NCBI GenBank assembly: GCA_002498455.1
Contig: DAHO01000054.1
Coordinates: 1,168 to 12,083 of the forward strand
Length of the DNA: 10,916 nucleotides
Reading direction: 5' to 3'
From: Euryarchaeota archaeon UBA602
GTDB lineage: Archaea; Thermoplasmatota; Poseidoniia; Poseidoniales; Thalassarchaeaceae
Shown: positions 1 to 6,300 of the stretch, piece after piece
How positions within the stretch are numbered: position 1 is the first letter of the stretch
Layout of the letters: every line of letters starts with the position of its first letter
Notes under the pieces: generated by a model
Database searches by the model: none
What the model saw: the letters and a program-made list of their open reading frames with translations, nothing else
What the model was told of the DNA's origin: nothing
Made by a program: the position numbers and the translations under genes

Positions 1-1184
1 CTCGCATTGTCACCGAAGCCGTCACGGTCTCGGTCTGCATGCTGAGTGGGGTCATCATCGAAGGCATCAGCACCATCGAATTCCCAAGTCCAGTTGCCAC
101 TTGGTGCGGACCAGCCGTCACCATCATTATCGGGACAACCCATTCGATCTTGGTAAGAATATCCAGTTTCAAGAGGACAGAAATCGGGCGTTGTCGCGTT
201 TTCTACGAATTGACCCACACCCATTTCTTCATGGGAGTCATTCCATTCTGGATCGGCCCAGTTATCGCCGTATCCATCGACGTCGTAGTCGGACCATTGA
301 GTAGCGTCCTCCCAAAATGCATCGGCACCATCCGCCGTGGTCCACACCGGGCCCCATTCGCCCCAGTTGTCAGGATCCGACCAGCCGTCATTGTCCCGAT
401 CTGGGCATCCATATCGATCTTCGAATGAGTCACCCCAAGCAATGGCACATTGATCGCCATTGACGCCGTTTGGATTGTCTCCGAATCCATCTTGGTCTTG
501 GTCGGACCATTGGCTACCTTCATCGGGGAAGGCATCACCAAAATCAGACCAGCCGTCACCATCGCCGTCAACGCAACCGTGGCGATCCTGTGTGGATGTA
601 CCCGGAGTGTCGGGGCAATCATCATCATCGTCAGGGAAAGTATCCTCGTCTCGATCACGGTCATCCGTGTCGATGTTTGCGGTGATGGTGTAATCGTAAT
701 CATCCTCGCAATCGGTACCAGATGAACGAATTTGAATGTACCATGAAGTGTTGCCATTGGGGGTTCCAGTCCCTCCCCAAGACGATGATGCGGGGTCAAT
801 ATCTACCGAGACTGAGGTGGGGCCACCATCGCTCTTGATGGTGCGCTCAAGCAACTCATCTCCTGCAGAATTACGGAATTTGACCTTGCCTTCCCAGTGG
901 TCGGTATCTCCAAAGATCCACCAACCGCAATCATCGCCAGTACCTGCACCCCAAGTCGCATCTACACTAATCGATACGCGGTCTCCATTGATGAGGTCAA
1001 TTCGCCAATAATCATCTTGATCACCATCGGCATTGACGGTTCCAGTACCACTGCTTCCGTCGGATAAAATACTGGCGGAAGCCATGTCATCATCTGCTGA
1101 GACTGTCGGTGCGCAAGCGAGTAGCAGACTCAAAATTACACAGGTCGCGGCGGCGCGCTTCAAAAGGGAGCCGAAAGGTTGCAT
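1..1184 (-). CDS. Secreted Asp-rich TSP3-repeat protein with N-terminal PPC-like domain (3' end outside window)
   Basis: I translated 394 complete codons on the minus strand from ATG 1184 with no stop before the left edge. Residues 1-30 form a signal peptide: basic start with K9 and R10, hydrophobic 11-24. It offers two processing options, a lipobox-like LLAC (Cys24) or signal peptidase I after VSA (residue 30). Residues about 38-172 resemble a PPC-type beta-sandwich (DQDDYWRIDL, GDRVSISV, then a terminal YTITANI strand) with one cysteine pair, C86/C159. From residue 173 the chain is Asp-rich, with calcium-type DxDxDG motifs such as DGDGDGWSD, DQDQDGFGDN and DYDVDGYGDN. An alternative in-frame GTG at 1208 lies just after an in-frame TAG; using it would put the upstream hairpin inside the coding region. 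The likely role is an extracellular, calcium-stabilised surface or adhesion protein. Whether a membrane anchor follows cannot be seen. No enzyme motif is recognised. Confidence 0.88.
   Translation of the reverse strand, partial: MQPFGSLLKRAAATCVILSLLLACAPTVSADDDMASASILSDGSSGTGTVNADGDQDDYWRIDLINGDRVSISVDATWGAGTGDDCGWWIFGDTDHWEGKVKFRNSAGDELLERTIKSDGGPTSVSVDIDPASSSWGGTGTPNGNTSWYIQIRSSGTDCEDDYDYTITANIDTDDRDRDEDTFPDDDDDCPDTPGTSTQDRHGCVDGDGDGWSDFGDAFPDEGSQWSDQDQDGFGDNPNGVNGDQCAIAWGDSFEDRYGCPDRDNDGWSDPDNWGEWGPVWTTADGADAFWEDATQWSDYDVDGYGDNWADPEWNDSHEEMGVGQFVENATTPDFCPLETGYSYQDRMGCPDNDGDGWSAPSGNWTWEFDGADAFDDDPTQHADRDRDGFGDNA
3..617 (-). repeat. TSP3-type calcium-binding modules with C-x13-C signature
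   Basis: This covers residues 190-394 of the secreted protein. The same module starts three times at C190, C246 and C336, each followed by a second Cys exactly 14 residues later (C204, C260, C350). The conserved core is C-x5-G-x-S-x-x-D-R-x-G-C. Each is then followed by a DxDxDGW stretch (DGDGDGWSD, DRDNDGWSD, DNDGDGWSA) and an ADAF/GDAF...Q...DxDxDGxGDN stretch. Module spacing is uneven (56 then 90 residues) because the linkers vary. In TSP3 families, DxDxDG loops bind Ca2+ and the cysteines brace the loops. The array continues past the left edge. Confidence 0.85.
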
Positions 1185-1203
1185 CGGGTGCCGGAGGCAC
1201 CCG
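1185..1203 (-). promoter_or_regulatory. Perfect 8-bp hairpin abutting the start codon of the TSP3 gene
   Basis: On the minus strand the arms CGGGTGCC and GGCACCCG pair perfectly around a TCC loop, and the ATG at 1184 follows with no gap. The stem sits where a ribosome binding site would be, and I see no Shine-Dalgarno sequence between it and the ATG. It could repress or gate translation, mark a transcript end, or lie inside the coding region if GTG 1208 is the start. The spacer to the upstream glycosyltransferase stop (1254) is 69 bases. A T5 run just after that stop may serve as an archaeal oligo-T terminator, with low certainty. Structure is seen; function is inferred. Confidence 0.55.
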
Positions 1204-1253
1204 CGCACGTAAGGCTATTCCCCTACAACATTTCCTAAATCCCCTAAAAACAC

Positions 1254-2000
1254 TCAAACTTGCGTGTTTTCATCGGGGCCCCAATCAGAGCGGGTTCGGT
1301 TGATTCCCAACCGCTTGGCAAACAAGAAGCGGAAGTTGAGCCAACCGTCTCCCCAAGTATTGATTTCAGCATCACCAACACGTACACGATAAGGAACACT
1401 GACCTCGATGGCTTTCTTGCGTCCATAGCAGCGTCGTGCATTGATTTTCATCTCTTCTGAAAGTGGCATTCCATCGTGGGTTGGACGCATCTTTTCATTC
1501 TCCATGATGTCTTTCCAAAAGACCCACATGCCACTCTGTGAATCATGAATTCCGTACCAGAATAACATTCTCGCTGTGACCGAAAGTCCCCAGTTGCCAA
1601 ATCCATGCAATCCGGACATTGCACCTTCTTCAGCGCGGCGTAGACGATCACAAGTGATGAATTTCAAATCCTCTTCAACCAATTTTCGTACCAAACCAGG
1701 AACTTCTTCACCCGGATAAGTGCAATCTGCATCAAGAGTGACAATGATTTCACCGGGTGCCAAGGCAAAGCCGGTTCTGTAGGCTCGGCCGTAGCCTTTT
1801 CTTGGCTCAAGTACAACCCATGCACCTTCTTGCTCAGCCAATTCACGTGTGCGATCTGATGAGTTGCCGTCAACGATTAGAAAATCGAGTTTTTTGCACC
1901 AACCGTCGTTTGGAATCGAACGAATCGTGTCGACGATTGCGGCCTCTTCGTTGCGAGTTGGAATCACAACCGTAACGTGAACGGGTAATTGGTCTGCCAT
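1254..2000 (-). CDS. Family-2 glycosyltransferase, DPM1/polyprenyl-phosphate sugar synthase-like
   Basis: The protein is 248 residues from ATG 2000. It is a GT-A fold inverting transferase: strand/loop VVIPTRNEE (11-19), nucleotide-sugar motif VDGNSSD (43-49), the DxD metal site LDADCTYP (Asp90 and Asp92) and the acceptor/catalytic region DSQSGMW (153-159) followed by SEEMK (181-185). This order matches archaeal dolichyl-phosphate mannose/glucose synthase-like enzymes, which move a sugar from a nucleotide donor to a lipid phosphate. No C-terminal membrane helices are visible, so it is probably a soluble or membrane-peripheral cytoplasmic enzyme. The frame stays open to ATG 2069, adding 23 residues. 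I prefer 2000 because the family begins just before VTVVIP and because the bases around this ATG match those at the giant protein's internal ATG. It lies upstream of the TSP3 gene and divergent from the GT4 gene. Sugar and acceptor cannot be read from sequence. Confidence 0.88.
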   Translation of the reverse strand: MADQLPVHVTVVIPTRNEEAAIVDTIRSIPNDGWCKKLDFLIVDGNSSDRTRELAEQEGAWVVLEPRKGYGRAYRTGFALAPGEIIVTLDADCTYPGEEVPGLVRKLVEEDLKFITCDRLRRAEEGAMSGLHGFGNWGLSVTARMLFWYGIHDSQSGMWVFWKDIMENEKMRPTHDGMPLSEEMKINARRCYGRKKAIEVSVPYRVRVGDAEINTWGDGWLNFRFLFAKRLGINRTRSDWGPDENTQV

Positions 2001-2007
2001 GACATCC
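1997..2007 (-). promoter_or_regulatory. Start context GGATGTCATGG, shared with the giant surface-protein gene
   Basis: On the minus strand GGATGTC directly precedes ATG-G at 2000. The same 11 bases occur at 8108-8118 around the ATG at 8111. At the first site it is preceded by GGG, giving a purine run; at the second by CA, giving AGGA. It may be a translation-initiation context. It is the main reason for choosing the inner starts of both genes. Confidence 0.4.
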
Positions 2008-2078
2008 CCGCGCCTCGGAGTAATCGACCCGTTTTGAATGCAACCGTTCGTCGCATAAACCGGATTCATTGAAAACTA

Positions 2079-2095
2079 GGGGCCTTACAGGCCCC
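2079..2095. promoter_or_regulatory. Perfect 7-bp hairpin in the leader of the GT4 gene
   Basis: The arms GGGGCCT and AGGCCCC pair around a TAC loop, and the GTG start of the plus-strand gene follows 14 bases later. Because the flanking genes diverge, this stem cannot be a terminator for either of them. It could be a leader structure or a palindromic protein-binding site between two divergent promoters. Confidence 0.5.
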
Positions 2096-2098
2096 AAT

Positions 2099-2103
2099 GA
2101 GGG
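2099..2103 (+). promoter_or_regulatory. Shine-Dalgarno-like GAGGG before GTG start 2110
   Basis: GAGGG lies 6 bases before the GTG at 2110. An in-frame TGA at 2098-2100 overlaps it, so no longer version of the protein is possible, and GTG gives exactly the family N-terminus MHIAMLSGEYPP. Confidence 0.6.
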
Positions 2104-2109
2104 CGAGTT

Positions 2110-3387
2110 GTGCACATTGCAATGCTGTCGGGAGAATACCCCCCTAGATGGGGTGGAATGGGTTCCACTGTTTTCCATCTGGCAGGTGCGCTCGTCAAGC
2201 TCGGGCATCGGGTCACTGTCATCACACGACGTGACAAAAGTGTTGAGCGAAATCCCAAGAAAATCCCTCAGCAAAAAGGCGTGTCAGTTCTTTCTGTCAA
2301 ATGGGCACCACTACCGATGGCATTTACGGTCTCGTATGGAAAGTGGGCGATGCGTGAATTGATGAGAATTCACAAGAAAGACCCCTTTGACGCTGTTCAC
2401 GTTCATGCACCCATGATTTCATGGAAAGAGAAGCAATATGAGAAGGTTCGAGAGCAGATAGGACCGGTCATTACCAGTCTGCATGGTTCTTGGTTGGGTG
2501 AGCGGGATGGAATGACAAGGGCCGCTAAACACGGTGAAGCCGCTGTTTGGAAAAACCCGAATGACTTGGCCATTCTACTGACTGCAAAACATTACGCAAA
2601 ATACGAACGTGCTGCGGTTCGTGCTTCGACTGTTTGTGTGGCCAATTCGGAGGCAACTAAGGCAGATTTCATCGCTCGATATAACCCTCCTGAGCAATGG
2701 CGATGCGAAGTCGTTCGCTGGGGTGTTGACACCAATATGTTCGTTCCACTCGATCGAGATCATGAAGACACCATGCTCGCACATGAAGCCATCCGAAACC
2801 GGTATGGTGAGCCCGATGAGAATGCACTCGCTGGATTAACAGATACCGAAACACCGCTGATTTTGGCTGTCGGTCGATTGGTCGCTCGCAAGGGATATCG
2901 AACGCTACTCAAAGCTGTGCCCGATGTTCTGAAATCCTTCCCCAAGGCACATTTGGTCATCGTGGGCCGAGGCCACATGAAGCGGACCCTCGAACGTCAA
3001 GCAAAACGTCTCGGTGTATCCGAATCGGTGACCATTGAATCCGGTTTGCCCTTTGACGAACTGGCCCAATTGTTCCGAAGTGCGGACTTGGTGGCCTATC
3101 CATCATACTATGAGGGACAGGGATTGATTCCCCTCGAAGCGATGGCCAGTGGGACACCTGTCGTTACCGTCGATGATGGGCCACTACCCGAAATGGTGGA
3201 TGATAGTGTGGGTGGACTGTTTGACATTGACCAAGCGGGGACATTGTCTAGAGCGATTGAATCCTTATTGCAAGATCACAACGGTCGACAAACAATGGCA
3301 AAGAATGGACGAAAACGTGTACTCGACGAATACACATACGCGCTGAATGCCGAGCGCTATGCTGAATTCTACGCCACCACTGATTAG
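2110..3387 (+). CDS. GT4-family glycosyltransferase (GT-B fold)
   Basis: The protein is 425 residues with a GTG start. The N-terminal Rossmann half opens with MHIAMLSGEYPPRWGG, the glycine-rich acceptor-side loop of GT4 enzymes, and includes SLHG (His125) and NSEATK (from Asn179). The interdomain region has RWGVDTNMF (Trp204-Asp207). The C-terminal donor half has VGRLVARKG (254-262; Arg256 and Lys261 are the usual phosphate contacts), then the EX7E motif from Glu335 to Glu343 (EGQGLIPLE), followed by AMASGTPVV. Length and motif order are normal for retaining, nucleotide-sugar-dependent GT4 transferases, so it looks intact. There is no signal peptide or membrane segment, so it acts in the cytoplasm. 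The neighbouring GT2 enzyme and sequon-rich exported proteins suggest surface glycan synthesis. A role in polysaccharide or glycolipid synthesis is also possible. Its stop codon overlaps that of the convergent surface-protein gene. Confidence 0.93.
   Translation: MHIAMLSGEYPPRWGGMGSTVFHLAGALVKLGHRVTVITRRDKSVERNPKKIPQQKGVSVLSVKWAPLPMAFTVSYGKWAMRELMRIHKKDPFDAVHVHAPMISWKEKQYEKVREQIGPVITSLHGSWLGERDGMTRAAKHGEAAVWKNPNDLAILLTAKHYAKYERAAVRASTVCVANSEATKADFIARYNPPEQWRCEVVRWGVDTNMFVPLDRDHEDTMLAHEAIRNRYGEPDENALAGLTDTETPLILAVGRLVARKGYRTLLKAVPDVLKSFPKAHLVIVGRGHMKRTLERQAKRLGVSESVTIESGLPFDELAQLFRSADLVAYPSYYEGQGLIPLEAMASGTPVVTVDDGPLPEMVDDSVGGLFDIDQAGTLSRAIESLLQDHNGRQTMAKNGRKRVLDEYTYALNAERYAEFYATTD
3384..3387. 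other. Tail-to-tail 4-base overlap of convergent stop codons
   Basis: The sequence TTAG contains the TAG stop of the plus-strand GT4 gene (3385-3387) and, on the minus strand, the TAA stop of the giant surface-protein gene (3386-3384). No spacer is left for terminators, so each transcript must end inside the other gene or overlap as antisense RNA. Confidence 0.95.
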
Positions 3388-6300
3388 GGTTCACCGAAGT
3401 CACTCATGGCCGGGGGAGCTTCGGCTTCCATGTCCGGGAGTTTGGGGGCCGTTTCCTCCCCACCCAAATCGAACATTTGTTCGGCACCCATGCCGCCGCC
3501 CCAAGACTCAATCAACTCAAGATCCGCAGCCAAACGTCGTTTTCCTCTGAGAACATACAAGCCGCCAACCAGGGCCAAGACGAGAACCAACGCAACGAGA
3601 GCAGTGAGGCCTGTCGAGCCTAACAAATCGAATATTCCAGACATTCCCGATGCATGATGAATCGACAACTGTTGTTTGACCACGTTGGATGAAAGATCTC
3701 CATCCAAAGCCCAAACTTCGACACTGGCCCAATTCTCTGCCCCTGGATTTGTTGAAATCATACCGGTGTAGATTCCATCACCCGCTGTTTCATCACCACT
3801 TGTTCCATCGTCGACCATGTTAAATTCAGTGTTAGTTGAACCAAAGGAAACTCGTCCTTGGACACTGCCTTCCATCTGGGTGGTTCCATCAGCATCCTGC
3901 AAGAATACTGTGACGATTAGATCGTTCTTGATTTCGCCTTCCAACTCATCCATGTTTACCGTCAATTGAGACAATACTGGATTGGACTTGCCGACTGTGA
4001 TGTTCACCCAAGCTGTATCCGTAACTCCCCTAGAATCACGTACAGTGAGTGTGAACGTGTGTTGGCCAGGTGGAAACCAATCGGTGAAATTCTCATCGTT
4101 TGCCAGCTCAATTGTCCCTGAAGATGCAACTTCTCTCCAGATATACTGAATGATGTCTTCATCAGCATCCCAAGATTGAGAACCATCCAATACAATCGCT
4201 TCACCGGGGGCAATGTATGTGCCCTCATTCAATGAAGAAATGACAGCTCGAGGCGCGGTCGGGTTCACGTGTAAGATCTGATTTTCAACCCGAGATTTCC
4301 CCGTCTCATCTGTCAAGGTGAATGTCAAATTGTGTACGCCCGAGGGTAACAAATCGTTATACCAATAATCGGTTGTTCCGTTTTCGACAATCAATTCTTC
4401 AACCAAATCACTGGAAATATTGACCGTGAAAGCATCACCATCTGCATCGAATGATTCTCTGAAATCGAACAAGACAGGGGCATCACTATCCACTTCAATG
4501 CCGGGAACAGGGCTGGTCAATACCAACACAGGAGCACTGTCTAAGACGTCCACCACAATGCTGGATACGGAAGGCGGGTGTAGACCGTCATCCACAGTGA
4601 ATGAGATGGTTTGCTCACCCGCGGGCAGACGTGTTGACAATGCCCAATCAGTACCGAGTGCCCCATTCACAAGGCTAGAATCCCATCGGACGGCAACATT
4701 GTCAGGATTGACGACCACGCTATCCTCACAGATGTGAGTCGAAGCCCAGAGTTCTGTGTACTCGGAACAGGGCAAGTCCCAATCTCCACTGCCCTCCGAC
4801 TCAAATTCGTGGACCACACTGGAATCCGTGGAGAAATCTGAATGACTGGAAATCATTGCTGTAGATGGCGTATTTTCAACCAACAATGTTTCCGTATGGC
4901 TGGCCCAAACACCGAGATGCTCAACACGATCGTCGCTGACTTCCAGAGTGATTTCATGGGTCCCCGCTGGCAATCGTCCGACCCAGATACCATCGCCATC
5001 ATCGGTCAACAATCCAAGCAGATTGCTCGACCACCGGTAGATGATTGAATCTCCTTCCGGATCGTAGGAACCGAATGAGTCGAGTTGAACCATGAAGGCT
5101 GAGGTGTTCCCCATCCTTGTCACGGAGAATTCAGGATGGGGTAACTCGTTGATGAGTTCAATCTGATAGATCAAATCGATCGGAGGATTCACACCGTCGG
5201 TGACTGAAATCGTGTAGGTGAAAGAGGATTGGCTATCACTTGCATCCAAGAATGTAGCATTCCATTCCATTGCACAGGGTTCGATGGAGCCTTGATTTGA
5301 GCGATAAGAAACATCGATTCCACATAGAATCGAATCGCCTTCAGGGTCGGTAGTCCCGGTCATGTTGATGTGAAGGGATGCGGTTCGATAGAGTCGAATA
5401 GCACCGTCCAAATCAACACCTGGGTCGGTGATAATATCGATCACTGGTGGAAGGTTTCTCAACTCAATATCACGACTTTCATTGGCGCAGTTACCTTGAA
5501 CGTCACATGCTTCCAATGTGATGATATGTTGACCATCTGAAAGCGTCAACCCGTTGCCATCATTGACAGTGAATTGGCTGCTTGAACTGAATTGTCCATC
5601 AATGCTACTTGACCAAGTGAACACGATTGAATCATCGTCCAAATCCCACGTTTCGGAAGCATTGAACTCGACGATGGCACCGCTGCCAAACACGTCGTCA
5701 TCGAGTGGACTTTCCCAAATGATGAGTGGGGCTTGGTTGGTCAGAGTAATTTCACAGATGACGAGTGGCGATGAGAAATTTGGGACTCGATTCGTGGGAA
5801 TCGGTTCGGACTGTCCAGAATCGGTTCGCTCCCCTTCATATTCGCACCCTACCCAATACTCCGTCCATGCACTGGCACCCATCCAATCCGTCTGTTGTGC
5901 GGAGAATGGCCCGATGATGGTGTGACCACTGTAGGGCAAAGTGTGAGTTTGATCCGCCTCAAACTGATTGAATGAGAGATTGACAATCGCATTGGGTAGA
6001 CCGTGATTGTGCTGATTCGTGGCCCAAACATGCAAACTCCACATCTCATCAACCAGACTGCCTACACCGACATTTAGGGTTCCTAAATCTCCAGAATCGA
6101 TCCAACGCAGAGTGCTCGGTTGTCCCGTCATGTCAAAGGTGACTGAAGTACCTTGAATCGAATTTGACATGTTGACGGTTGAATCGCGGAAATTGATTTG
6201 CCCGGTGCAAGCAGAGACGTCAATATCGACGGCCTCAACCAGATGCAAATCAGTGAATTCTAAGCAATTTGAACCCGATAAGACAACATCAGAAAGTGAA

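Larger units (their letters stand above)
2001..2109. promoter_or_regulatory. Divergent spacer between the two glycosyltransferase genes
   Basis: The spacer is 109 bases if the GT2 gene starts at 2000, and it must hold promoters for both directions. On the minus strand a weak A-box-like TTTATG lies near 2054-2059, about 55 bases upstream of ATG 2000. For the plus strand I see no convincing TATA element. The spacer also holds the hairpin at 2079-2095. If GT2 starts at 2069, only 40 bases remain. Confidence 0.35.

Noticed and set aside
39..725. Plus-strand open frames opposite the TSP3 gene
   Set aside because: They are antisense shadows of the repetitive coding sequence, with hydrophobic low-complexity translation, no family resemblance and no ribosome binding site.
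203..799. Open minus-strand frame of 198 codons inside the TSP3 gene, rich in Met and Thr
   Set aside because: It is an out-of-frame reading of the Asp-rich repeat region; repeats of GAT/GAC codons keep other frames open. It has no recognisable domain, whereas the overlapping frame has a signal peptide and TSP3 motifs.
2001..2069. 23-residue N-terminal extension of the GT2 protein from ATG 2069
   Set aside because: The extension has no family counterpart, and the inner ATG at 2000 has the shared GGATGTC context. It is kept only as an alternative start.
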